Assembly: GCF_900182655.1 (NCBI RefSeq)
Contig: NZ_FXTC01000013.1
Location: 60,489 to 124,488, forward strand
Reading direction: 5' to 3'
Origin: Chryseobacterium rhizoplanae
GTDB lineage: Bacteria; Bacteroidota; Bacteroidia; Flavobacteriales; Weeksellaceae
DNA length: 64,000 nt
The translations under genes were made by a program, and so were the position numbers. Numbering within the stretch: position 1 is the first letter of the stretch; each line of letters starts with the position of its first letter. The notes beneath the pieces were generated by a model that made no database searches, had not been told where the DNA came from, and saw only the letters and a list, made by a program, of their open reading frames with translations. Shown here piece by piece: positions 1-7,846 of this stretch.

Positions 1-1
1 A

Positions 2-496
2 TTGGGAAAAGAGGCCAAGATTATTGATATTGGTGGCGGCGACAGTAACCTTGTTGATTTTCTTCTTGAAGAAGGTTATGAGAATATTACCGTCCTTGAT
101 ATTTCTGCCAACGCTTTGGAAAAAGCACAGAAAAGACTCGGAAATTTAGCTGATAAAGTAAAATGGATCGCAACCGATATTACTGCTTTCCAACCAACGG
201 AAACTTACGACATCTGGCATGACAGAGCTGCTTTTCACTTCCTGACAACTCCGGAACAGGTTTCAAAATATATTGATATTGCAGAAAGGAATGTAAATAA
301 CTTTATGATCCTTGGAACTTTTTCCAAAAACGGACCTACGAAATGCAGTGGATTGGATATTCAACAGTATGATGAGGAATCATTGTATGAAAAATTTGAA
401 AAAAGTTTTACAAAAATAAAGTGTATTACTGAAGATCATATCACCCCTTTTGAAACTGTTCAGAATTTTGTTTTCTGTAGTTTTAAAAAGCATTAA
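2..496 (+). CDS. Class I SAM-dependent methyltransferase, 5'-truncated by window edge
   Basis: The frame is open to the left edge, so the true start is outside the window. The first residues visible are already the SAM-binding strand: DIGGGDSNLVDFLLEEGY is motif I with its glycine-rich loop. It is followed by VLDIS (acidic end of strand 2, ribose contact) and the methylase-type stretch WHDRAAFHFL. About 160 residues are seen, and the usual class I small-molecule methyltransferase is 190-250, so only a short N-terminus is missing. The substrate cannot be told from sequence. The gene converges on the ABC transporter gene, and a perfect hairpin between the two serves both. Confidence 0.8.
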   Translation: MGKEAKIIDIGGGDSNLVDFLLEEGYENITVLDISANALEKAQKRLGNLADKVKWIATDITAFQPTETYDIWHDRAAFHFLTTPEQVSKYIDIAERNVNNFMILGTFSKNGPTKCSGLDIQQYDEESLYEKFEKSFTKIKCITEDHITPFETVQNFVFCSFKKH

Positions 497-518
497 TGAA
501 TTCTACATATTTAAATAA

Positions 519-543
519 AAAAGAGAGTCACTGACTCTCTTTT
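519..543. terminator. Bidirectional Rho-independent terminator
   Basis: Perfect inverted repeat (arms 519-530 and 532-543) built on AGAGAGTCA / TGACTCTCT, flanked by A- and T-runs so it works on both strands. It lies between the convergent methyltransferase and ABC transporter genes. Confidence 0.8.
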
Positions 544-565
544 GCTTATTATATTTCCTTATGGA

Positions 566-2323
566 TTATGATTCTTTTCCTTCTTCCATTTCCACTTCAT
601 GGCGCAGCTGGGCTTTGTAAAGAGTAGAATAATATCCGTTCTTATCCAGAAGCTCAAGGTGCTTCCCTTCTTCTACAATTTTACCATGCTCCATCACAAT
701 AATCTTATCTGCTTTCTCAATCGTGGAAAGCCTGTGGGCAATAATAATGGAGGTTCTGTTTTTGGTAATTTTTTCGGTGGCTCTCTGAATCAGCTTTTCA
801 CTTTCATGGTCAATGGAGGACGTTGCTTCATCCAGAATTAAAATTTTCGGATCTGATAAATAGGCTCTCAGGAAAGACAGCAATTGTCTCTGGCCTAAAG
901 AGATTGACGAACCTCTTTCGCTCACTACATAATCATATCCGCCAGGAAGCTGCTGGATAAACTGGTCTACCTCAATTTCTCTGGCACCTGCTTTTATTTT
1001 ATCTAAAGTTATACCGTCATCTCCAAAAGAAAGATTTTCAAAAATACTTCCATGGAAAAGGAAAACATCCTGCAAAACAACTCCGATGTGGCTTCTCAGA
1101 TTATAAAGCTCATAATCTTTTAAATTCACATCATCAATCAGAATATTTCCGGAGTTGATATCATATAATCTTGTGATCAGACTGATAATGGTAGATTTTC
1201 CGGCACCTGTTGCCCCTACAATAGCGACTGTTTCTCCCGGATTTACTTTAAAATCAATTCCTTTCAGAACTTCCTGCTTTTCATCATAGGCAAAATGTAC
1301 TTTCTGGAATTCAATTTTTCCGGCAAAATGGTCTTTCTTCACCGTACCGTTATTCGGCATTGAATTTTCTTCATCCATTAATCCCAATACTCTTTCTGCT
1401 CCCACAATCCCTCGCTGAATATTGTTGAAACGATCTGCAATCTGTCTTAAAGGACGGATCAGCATTGAAATATACTGAATAAATGCAATCACGACTCCGG
1501 CACTGATGGTAATATATCCTCCATAGAAAAGGATAAATCCTATGAATAACGAAGAAATAAGTTCTACCACAGGAAAGAACAATGAGAAAATGAATACCGT
1601 TCTCAGCAATGCACTTTTCAGGGTAATATTGATGTCATCAAATTTTTTGAATTCAGCTTCCTGTCTGTTGAATACCTGAATGATAGACATTCCTGCCAGT
1701 CTTTCCTGAACAAAAGAGTTCTGATTGGCAGTCCAGTTTCTCTCGTCCCCAAAAGCTTTCTTCAGTCTTTTCTGGAAAAATCGCGTAATGACTACCATTA
1801 AAGGCAAAATAGCCAGCGTAATGTAACTCAGGTGAACATTGGTACTGAACATCATAACCAATACAAACAGGATTCTCAGAATATCCCCGAAAACCATCAG
1901 GAAACCATCCGTATATACAGTGGCAATTGTTTCCACATCTCCTACCGCACGTGTTACCAGCTGTCCTATAGGTGTTTTATCAAAAAATGAAGTCTTGAAA
2001 TAAATCAGTTTAGCATATAAACGCTCTCTGATATCCCTGATCACATTCTGTGAGATAAAATTTGAAAAATAAACCAGGAAAAAGTTTAAAATCGTTTCAG
2101 CAAACACCAATCCTACAAGGATATAGATATGTTTCATCATCAAAGCCTTATCATGAAGCTTTGTAATATCATTATCCACCACCTGCATAGTAAGATATGG
2201 CCTGTAAGTAGAAACAATGGAAAGGAATATAGAAATTATAAGCGTAAGGATGAACCATGAACGGAACTTCATTCCGATAAAGAACAGCCTTTTTATAATC
2301 CCCCAGGTATCTTGTTTTTTCAT
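566..2323 (-). CDS. ABC transporter, fused permease and ATPase (MsbA-like exporter)
   Basis: A half-size ABC exporter of 585 aa. An N-terminal six-helix type 1 exporter domain (about residues 15-320) is fused to a nucleotide-binding domain (about 340-575). Visible ATPase motifs are Walker A GATGAGKST, Walker B ILILDEATSSID and the switch histidine in IIAHRLST. The signature loop reads SISLGQRQ instead of LSGGQRQ, a variant seen in MsbA/MdlB-type heterodimer or Bacteroidetes exporters. It should pump a lipid or drug out of the cytoplasm and act as a homodimer or with a partner encoded elsewhere. Start ATG at 2323; a TATTTTTG-type -7 element lies at 2364-2371. It is monocistronic, and its substrate is unknown. 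Confidence 0.9.
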   Translation of the reverse strand: MKKQDTWGIIKRLFFIGMKFRSWFILTLIISIFLSIVSTYRPYLTMQVVDNDITKLHDKALMMKHIYILVGLVFAETILNFFLVYFSNFISQNVIRDIRERLYAKLIYFKTSFFDKTPIGQLVTRAVGDVETIATVYTDGFLMVFGDILRILFVLVMMFSTNVHLSYITLAILPLMVVITRFFQKRLKKAFGDERNWTANQNSFVQERLAGMSIIQVFNRQEAEFKKFDDINITLKSALLRTVFIFSLFFPVVELISSLFIGFILFYGGYITISAGVVIAFIQYISMLIRPLRQIADRFNNIQRGIVGAERVLGLMDEENSMPNNGTVKKDHFAGKIEFQKVHFAYDEKQEVLKGIDFKVNPGETVAIVGATGAGKSTIISLITRLYDINSGNILIDDVNLKDYELYNLRSHIGVVLQDVFLFHGSIFENLSFGDDGITLDKIKAGAREIEVDQFIQQLPGGYDYVVSERGSSISLGQRQLLSFLRAYLSDPKILILDEATSSIDHESEKLIQRATEKITKNRTSIIIAHRLSTIEKADKIIVMEHGKIVEEGKHLELLDKNGYYSTLYKAQLRHEVEMEEGKES

Positions 2324-2446
2324 TGTACGAATCGAAAGAAAGAATTAAAATAAAAATTCTATGCAAAAATAAGACTTTATAACCGGACTGCCTTTACAAC
2401 TTTTGCAAATCGTCATAGAAAATTTCAGATACCTACCATTTACAAT

Positions 2447-2542
2447 ATGAATATATTAAGCATTCTTTTCTTCGCCTGTTTCTCCATTAATAACATAAGA
2501 GCCAAAAACACCATCAACAATAAAACTCTTCAGACAATCTGA
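2447..2542 (+). CDS. Possible tiny secreted peptide (31 aa), doubtful
   Basis: In the 265-base gap between the ABC gene and truA an ATG opens 31 codons. The product begins MNILSILFFACFSINNIRA, which looks like a signal peptide, then has only about 12 polar residues. No clear ribosome-binding site or promoter is seen. It could be the decayed start of a former secreted protein or chance. Confidence 0.2.
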   Translation: MNILSILFFACFSINNIRAKNTINNKTLQTI

Positions 2543-2588
2543 AATCTTCTTGAAATTAAACTATTTCTATGATGAATTGATGATAATT

Positions 2589-3320
2589 TTAAAATTCGTA
2601 TCCCACATCTACCAGATACAACCCATGTCCTGGGGCTGAAGTTCCGGCAGCGTTGCGGTTTTTATCTTCAATTACTGTACGAAGATCTTCCGGTTTCAGT
2701 TTTCCGGTTCCTATTTCTACCATTGTTCCAACGATAGCACGAACCATATTTCTCAAAAACCGGTTAGCTGAAACAGTAAATTTCAGTTCTGAGCCATTCT
2801 GCTCCCACTCTGCTTTGTAAATTTTGCAGATATTGGTTTTGTTGTCTGTCTTTAATTTGGCAAAACTGGTAAAATCCTCGTATTCAAAAAGAATTTTGCA
2901 GGCTTCATTCATAGCATCAATATCCAGAGTTCTTTTCCAGTGTTGCCAGGCCGATTCCTGAGTGAACGGATTTTTTTCCAGTGAGATATAATACTCATAG
3001 GTTCTGTATGTAGCATCAAAACGAGCGTGGAAATCATCTTTTACCGGAAAAATCCTTTTAATGGAAATATCAGGCGGGAGAAAACTGTTCAGTCTGCGTG
3101 GAAGCTGATCGTTTACTTCCTTTTCCGTATCAAAATGAGCAAATATTTTTTTGGCATGAACCCCTGTATCGGTTCTTCCTGCACCTGTAGTTTTAATCTC
3201 TTCCCTTAAAATTGTGGAAAGTGCTTTTTCCAGTTCTTCCTGTACAGAAATGGCATCCGGCTGTATCTGGTAGCCGAAATAATTCTTTCCGTTGTAAGAA
3301 AATTCTATAAAGTATCTCAA
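2589..3320 (-). CDS. truA: tRNA pseudouridine(38-40) synthase TruA
   Basis: Converts uridines 38-40 in the tRNA anticodon arm to pseudouridine. The catalytic aspartate is in GRTDTGVHA (about residue 51), the family hallmark. Also visible are RYFIEFSYNGKNYFGYQ at the N-terminus and FLRNMVRAIVG in the C-terminal half. An in-frame ATG exists at 3341. I prefer the TTG at 3320, because a -7 element (3339-3346) overlaps the ATG and would place transcription start downstream of it, and because the family consensus begins at this RYF. Length is 243 aa, normal for bacterial TruA. Transcribed divergently from lpxK. Confidence 0.93.
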   Translation of the reverse strand: MRYFIEFSYNGKNYFGYQIQPDAISVQEELEKALSTILREEIKTTGAGRTDTGVHAKKIFAHFDTEKEVNDQLPRRLNSFLPPDISIKRIFPVKDDFHARFDATYRTYEYYISLEKNPFTQESAWQHWKRTLDIDAMNEACKILFEYEDFTSFAKLKTDNKTNICKIYKAEWEQNGSELKFTVSANRFLRNMVRAIVGTMVEIGTGKLKPEDLRTVIEDKNRNAAGTSAPGHGLYLVDVGYEF

Positions 3321-3338
3321 TGTATTGTAATAACTCCA

Positions 3339-3346
3339 CAAAAATA
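3339..3346 (-). promoter_or_regulatory. -7 element of the truA promoter
   Basis: Minus-strand TATTTTTG matches flavobacterial TANNTTTG. It overlaps the upstream ATG candidate of truA and supports the downstream TTG start. No good -33 TTG at normal distance was found. Confidence 0.45.
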
Positions 3347-3414
3347 CTTTAATTTAACGAAATATTTGTTGAAAAGTCTTTGAGAATAATATACCAAATG
3401 CTTACGAAAATTCC

Positions 3415-3422
3415 TATTTTTG
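3415..3422 (+). promoter_or_regulatory. -7 element of the lpxK promoter
   Basis: TATTTTTG matches TANNTTTG and ends 7 bases before the lpxK ATG at 3430, so the transcript would have almost no leader. The -33 box is not recognisable. Confidence 0.4.
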
Positions 3423-3429
3423 CAATCGT

Positions 3430-4455
3430 ATGAAAAGATGGTACCTTTATCCTTTTTCCCTTGGTTATCATTTGGTAACGGGTATCCGGAACACAATGTA
3501 TGATCTGGGAATTTTAAAATCGACAAAATTCAAAACACCGATAATCAATGTCGGGAACCTTTCTGTGGGCGGAAGCGGAAAGTCACCCATGGTGATGTAT
3601 CTTGCCCAATATCTATCCAAACATTACAGAACCGGAGTACTTTCACGAGGCTATGGAAGGCTGACAAAAGGCTATGAAGTAACCAATTATGAAAGTAATT
3701 ACAAAATGGTGGGTGATGAGGCGATGCAGCTTTTTGAACGTTTTAAAAATCGTTTTGTTATTGCTGTTTCTGAAGAACGTGTTCCCGGAGCCAAAAAAGT
3801 AATTGAAGATATGGACCTTGAGGTTCTGGTATTGGATGATGCCATGCAGCACAGAGCCATCAAGGCAGGATTCAATATTCTGATGACCGATTTTAATGAT
3901 CCATTTTTTAAGGATTATCTTCTTCCGGCAGGAGATCTGAGAGAATCCAGAACAGGATACAAAAGAGCCAACATCATTATGGTCAGTAAATGTCCTGATG
4001 AACTGACTGAGGAAACAAAAAGGTATTATATCTCAAGAATAAGACCTTCTTACGGACAGAAAGTTTTCTTTTCATCCATTGGTTATGACGAAAATGTATA
4101 CGGAAAAGATAAAATGCTTCCGGATAACAACCTGAATTATTATGATATTTTACTGATCACCGGAATTGCAAATCCAAAACCGCTTCTGGAGCATCTGGCA
4201 AAATTTTCAAAAAGGGTAAAACATTTAAAGTTCAGGGATCATCACAATTTCACGGATGATGATATTAAAAAAATCCTTGCCGAGTATAAAAAATTAGGGG
4301 AATATAAACTGATATTAACCACAGAGAAAGACTATGTACGTCTGAAAACTTTTGACTATCTTAGAGAAATTGTTTACTACTGGCCTATCAATGTACTGAT
4401 TGATAAGAAAGAAGAATTCAATCAAATCATCTTAGATTATGTTAGAAAAAATTAA
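3430..4455 (+). CDS. lpxK: Tetraacyldisaccharide 4'-kinase LpxK
   Basis: Phosphorylates the 4' position of the lipid A disaccharide precursor at the inner membrane. Visible: the P-loop in GNLSVGGSGKSPM (about 42-54), the DDAMQHR motif (about 136-142) and DHHNF (270-274), the LpxK metal/ATP-site signature. 341 aa is normal. The N-terminus carries a hydrophobic/amphipathic membrane-associating segment. The 3' end overlaps the purine nucleoside phosphorylase gene by 17 bases, so the two are translationally linked. It shows that the organism makes lipid A. Confidence 0.95.
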   Translation: MKRWYLYPFSLGYHLVTGIRNTMYDLGILKSTKFKTPIINVGNLSVGGSGKSPMVMYLAQYLSKHYRTGVLSRGYGRLTKGYEVTNYESNYKMVGDEAMQLFERFKNRFVIAVSEERVPGAKKVIEDMDLEVLVLDDAMQHRAIKAGFNILMTDFNDPFFKDYLLPAGDLRESRTGYKRANIIMVSKCPDELTEETKRYYISRIRPSYGQKVFFSSIGYDENVYGKDKMLPDNNLNYYDILLITGIANPKPLLEHLAKFSKRVKHLKFRDHHNFTDDDIKKILAEYKKLGEYKLILTTEKDYVRLKTFDYLREIVYYWPINVLIDKKEEFNQIILDYVRKN

Positions 4456-5254
4456 AGAGACCGCAGATTTTATTAAAAATATTATTCAGGAATCCCCTGA
4501 TTTTGCGGTTGTTTTAGGATCCGGATTGGGGAAATTACAAAATGAAGTAGAACCGATCCATATTTTAGAGTACAAAGACATTCCTCATTTTCCACAAACT
4601 ACAGTAGCAGGGCATACCGGAAAACTGATTTATGGATTCCTGGAAGGAAAAAAAGTCCTGATGATGAGCGGACGTTTCCATTACTACGAAGGACATTCGA
4701 TGGAAACTGTAACTTTTCCTGTGAGAGTTTTTCACTTACTGGGTATTCAAAACCTGATTCTTTCCAATGCATGCGGCGGCGTAAATCCTGCTTACAGTGT
4801 TGCAGATATTGTTATTCTGAAAGATCACATCAATATGATGCCTGAGCATCCGCTTCGGGGAAAAAATATCGATGAGCTCGGACCACGATTTGTGGATATG
4901 AGTGAGCCTTATAACAAAAAAATGATTGCCGCAGCGGAAAAGGCTGCTGCAGATCACCAGATAAAAATCCATCAGGGAGTTTATGTAGCACTACAAGGAC
5001 CAACTTTTGAAACTCCGGCCGAATACGGCATGATTAAAGCCATCGGCGGGGATATGGTAGGAATGAGTACCGTTCCGGAAGTCATTGTCGCCAAACATAT
5101 GGGAATGGATGTTTTCTGTGTCTCCGTAATCACGGATCTTGGCGGACCGGATGTAGCTTTTGCCGTTTCTCATGAAGAAGTTTTAAATGCAGCCAATAAG
5201 GCAATGCCCAATGTAATTGCCCTTGTGAAAGGCTTGATTAAAAACTACCAGTAA
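4439..5254 (+). CDS. punA: Purine nucleoside phosphorylase (trimeric, class II)
   Basis: Phosphorolyses purine (deoxy)nucleosides to base plus (deoxy)ribose 1-phosphate in the salvage pathway. The class II signature is visible: phosphate-binding GSGLG (27-31), GRFHYYEGH (78-86) and SNACGGVNP (109-117), then the purine-site region GDMVGMSTVPEV. 271 aa is typical for the trimeric PNP/MTAP family. It starts inside the end of lpxK (17-base overlap), so it is part of that operon. A guanosine/inosine preference is likely but not provable here. Confidence 0.93.
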   Translation: MLEKIKETADFIKNIIQESPDFAVVLGSGLGKLQNEVEPIHILEYKDIPHFPQTTVAGHTGKLIYGFLEGKKVLMMSGRFHYYEGHSMETVTFPVRVFHLLGIQNLILSNACGGVNPAYSVADIVILKDHINMMPEHPLRGKNIDELGPRFVDMSEPYNKKMIAAAEKAAADHQIKIHQGVYVALQGPTFETPAEYGMIKAIGGDMVGMSTVPEVIVAKHMGMDVFCVSVITDLGGPDVAFAVSHEEVLNAANKAMPNVIALVKGLIKNYQ

Positions 5255-5286
5255 AAATAATCCTAATATTACAACTGAAGACGTAA

Positions 5287-5345
5287 CATTCCCCTCCCGC
5301 GGAGGGGTGGCGAAAATTCAAAGAATTTTTGACGGGGTGGTTCCA
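5287..5345 (+). repeat. Dispersed repeat, copy A
   Basis: About 58 bases starting CATTCCCCTCCCGCGGAGGG and running through a GAATTTTTGACGGGGTGG segment. It reappears in reverse orientation at 9662-9717 with few changes. It begins with a small GC-rich hairpin (CCCTCCcgcGGAGGGG) in an AT-rich background. It lies just after the purine nucleoside phosphorylase gene. Confidence 0.8.
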
Positions 5346-5435
5346 CATTTTCACTCTCCTACCCCATAGAATCCATCAATATTATAAATTTTTCCTAATT
5401 CAGCAGAAATCAATCTCAGATTGCAATTCATTGTT

Positions 5436-5443
5436 TAGATTTG
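5436..5443 (+). promoter_or_regulatory. -7 element upstream of the TlpA-like gene
   Basis: TAGATTTG matches TANNTTTG. Transcription would begin near 5449, which argues against the far-upstream start of the open frame and for ATG 5464. No clear -33 TTG. Confidence 0.4.
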
Positions 5444-5463
5444 TACAAATGAAATTGTACAAG

Positions 5464-5979
5464 ATGAGAAAGTTGATACTAATTTTTATGATGGGTATTT
5501 TTGGGATAAGTTATTCACAAAAAGTTCCTGCCGTTCTTAAAACGGGATTTTCAAAAGAGGCTTTGCAACAGAAACTGGAAGATGAAGAGGGAAAAGCCGT
5601 TACCATCCAGCAGATTCTTGATCAGCATAAAGGAAAAGTTTTAGTCATTGATTTTTGGGCGGGATGGTGTAGAGATTGCTTAAAGGCACTTCCAAAAGCC
5701 AAGGAACTGGAAGATAACAACAAAAATATTGATTTTGTGTTTTTATCATTAGACCGTTCCAAAGAAGGGTTTGAAAAAAGTCTGGAAAGATTTGAGATGA
5801 AAGACAAAGAAAATTATTGGTTTTCCACAGGATGGAAAAATGACTTCAACAATTATGTAGATCTTAACTGGATTCCAAGATATATGGTAATCGATCAGAA
5901 ATCTTCTATTGCAAAATATTACGCAATATCACCTGAAGATCCTGAACTTCAGCAAACCATAGATCAACTTTTAAAATAA
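5464..5979 (+). CDS. TlpA-like periplasmic thioredoxin-fold protein
   Basis: Secreted thiol-disulfide protein of 171 aa from ATG 5464. Signal peptide MRKLILIFMMGIFGISYS is followed by the thioredoxin fold. The active site is DFWAGWCRDC (cysteines 69 and 72), and the cis-proline region is WIPRYMVID. The TlpA/ResA family reduces disulfides for cytochrome c maturation or repairs oxidised envelope proteins. The in-frame extension upstream to 5329 overlaps the dispersed repeat and is not a real N-terminus. ATG 5449 is possible, but the signal peptide and promoter favour 5464. Confidence 0.88.
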   Translation: MRKLILIFMMGIFGISYSQKVPAVLKTGFSKEALQQKLEDEEGKAVTIQQILDQHKGKVLVIDFWAGWCRDCLKALPKAKELEDNNKNIDFVFLSLDRSKEGFEKSLERFEMKDKENYWFSTGWKNDFNNYVDLNWIPRYMVIDQKSSIAKYYAISPEDPELQQTIDQLLK

Positions 5980-6065
5980 CTTTCATTATTTTAATCCAAA
6001 AAACATAAAAACTCATTGAAAACCATCGCTTTCAATGAGGTTTAAAATTTCAGATATATAACACC

Positions 6066-6521
6066 ATGATCACAAGAGAAGCCACAGAACAGGATTTAGA
6101 GATCCTTTTAGAATTTGAGCAAGGAATTGTTGCTGCAGAAAGACCTTTCAACAGCACACTTATTGAAGGAGAAATTCATTATTATGATTTAAAACATCTT
6201 ATACAGTCTCCGGATGCGACTGTAATTGTTACCGAAAAGAATGATGAAATAGTTGCATCAGGATATGCCCTTATCAAAAAGTCAGAAAAATATTACAATC
6301 AATTTGAGAAGTATTCTTATCTCGGTTTTATGTATGTCAAACCCGAACACAGAGGTAAGGGGATTAATAAAGTGATTACAGATGAGCTTATTTCCTGGTC
6401 AAAATCAAGGGGAATCAGTGAGGTAAGACTTGATGTATATGCTCAGAATGAATCTGCCATAAAAGCTTATGAAAAAGCAGGTTTTGAACCTCATCTTCTC
6501 ACCATGAGACTGAAGGCATAA
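6066..6521 (+). CDS. GNAT family N-acetyltransferase
   Basis: Single GNAT domain, 151 aa. The acetyl-CoA pyrophosphate loop is YVKPEHRGKGINK (motif A, R/Q-x-x-G-x-G/A type), followed by the motif B region AYEKAGFEPHLLTM typical of amino-group acetyltransferases. The acceptor (protein N-terminus, amine or antibiotic) cannot be told. It has its own ATG and is not tightly linked to neighbours. Confidence 0.85.
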   Translation: MITREATEQDLEILLEFEQGIVAAERPFNSTLIEGEIHYYDLKHLIQSPDATVIVTEKNDEIVASGYALIKKSEKYYNQFEKYSYLGFMYVKPEHRGKGINKVITDELISWSKSRGISEVRLDVYAQNESAIKAYEKAGFEPHLLTMRLKA

Positions 6522-6528
6522 AAGGCAG

Positions 6529-6625
6529 GAAGATGGGAGATGGAAGTTGTTTATGTCCTAAGAATAATTTGTGGCTTTTTTAGTCAGTTTTCAATAATTA
6601 AGACATAAATTTCCCTATCGTCTTC
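6529..6625. repeat. Imperfect palindromic element after the GNAT gene
   Basis: Left arm begins GAAGATGGGAGATGGAAGTT and continues TTTATGTCCTAA. The right arm, reverse complemented, reads GAAGACGATAGGGAAATTTA then TGTCTTAA. The arms could fold into a long hairpin. I infer a dispersed palindromic repeat of the REP/MITE kind, but no second copy is in the window. Confidence 0.4.
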
Positions 6626-6693
6626 ATTAATTTTCTTCTCCCAGCTTCAGACTTACCTTCTTGAAAATAATTTACCGTCAATAAAGGAATCCA

Positions 6694-6701
6694 TATCTTT
6701 G
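6694..6701 (+). promoter_or_regulatory. -7 element of the dinB promoter
   Basis: TATCTTTG is an exact TANNTTTG match ending 3 bases before the dinB ATG at 6705. The mRNA would be leaderless or nearly so. No normal-spaced -33 TTG was found. Confidence 0.45.
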
Positions 6702-6704
6702 TAT

Positions 6705-7802
6705 ATGGATTTTTCTTTGCCCCTTCGTAAAATTATTCATGTGGATATGGACGCATTCTATGCTTCTGTGGAGCAGCATGATAATCCTACATTGAAAGGC
6801 AAGCCTATTGCAGTTGGAGGACAGCATCGTGGTGTAGTTGCTGCGGCAAGCTATGAAGCCAGAAAATATGGAGTACGTTCTGCAATGCCCAGCAAGACCG
6901 CAAAAGAAAAATGTCCACATCTTATTTTTGTCCCTCCCCGATTTGCCAGATATAAAGAAATTTCAAAAAAAATCCGGGAAATTTTCTATGAATATACTGA
7001 TCTGGTAGAACCTCTTTCTCTGGATGAAGCCTATCTGGATGTCACCGAAAATAAAAAAGGAATGGAATCTGCCAACCTGATCGCTAAGGAAATCCGTCAG
7101 AAAATTTTTGAACAGACAGGATTGACGGCATCTGCAGGAATATCAGTGAATAAGTTTTTGGCTAAAGTAGCTTCTGATATCAATAAACCGAATGGACAAA
7201 AAACCATTCATCCTGATAAAATGGAGCATTTCCTGGAAGAACTGCCTGTAGAAAAATTTTATGGAGTTGGGAAAGTTACCGCTAACAAAATGTTTAGTTT
7301 AGGAATTTATAAAGGAAAAGATTTAAAGAAAAGATCACTTGAAGATCTGGTAAGACTTTTCGGGAAGTCCGGACAACATTATTACAACGTAGTGCGTGGA
7401 ATTCATACTTCCGAAGTAAAACCTCATCGGATCCAAAAGAGTGTGGCTGTAGAAAGGACCTTTTTTGAGGACCTTCTGGATGATCAGCAGATCAATGAAA
7501 AACTGGAAAGCCTCGGACAGGAACTTCATCAGAGATTACAGAAAAATAATATTCTCGGGAGAACTTTAACGTTAAAAATAAAATATAAGGATTTCTCTCT
7601 TTTCACAAGGAGCATCACAAGAGAAGATTATTTCTCATCACCGGAACAATACTTTAATACGGGAAGAAAACTCTGGGAACTCCGCCCTTTTGATAAGGCA
7701 GTACGCCTTCTCGGCTTATCCCTCTCCCACCTGAATACGGAAGAAAAAAAACAGGTTTCCGTTCAACTAAAAATCCCGTTTGAGGAATTTGACAGTGAAT
7801 AG
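6705..7802 (+). CDS. dinB: DNA polymerase IV (Y-family, translesion)
   Basis: Error-prone translesion polymerase, 365 aa from ATG 6705. Catalytic motifs: VDMDAFYASVE (first metal aspartates about 14 and 16, with the steric-gate aromatic) and SLDEAYLDV (Asp107/Glu108). Then come helix-hairpin-helix regions (SAGISVNKFLAKVASDINKP and FYGVGKVTANKM) and the little-finger domain. No SOS box is apparent. The promoter -7 element lies almost on the start codon. Length and order are normal for DinB. Confidence 0.95.
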   Translation: MDFSLPLRKIIHVDMDAFYASVEQHDNPTLKGKPIAVGGQHRGVVAAASYEARKYGVRSAMPSKTAKEKCPHLIFVPPRFARYKEISKKIREIFYEYTDLVEPLSLDEAYLDVTENKKGMESANLIAKEIRQKIFEQTGLTASAGISVNKFLAKVASDINKPNGQKTIHPDKMEHFLEELPVEKFYGVGKVTANKMFSLGIYKGKDLKKRSLEDLVRLFGKSGQHYYNVVRGIHTSEVKPHRIQKSVAVERTFFEDLLDDQQINEKLESLGQELHQRLQKNNILGRTLTLKIKYKDFSLFTRSITREDYFSSPEQYFNTGRKLWELRPFDKAVRLLGLSLSHLNTEEKKQVSVQLKIPFEEFDSE

Positions 7803-7846
7803 GTCATATTTTTTTGCTAACTTGTATCTACCAAATCAGCAAATTT

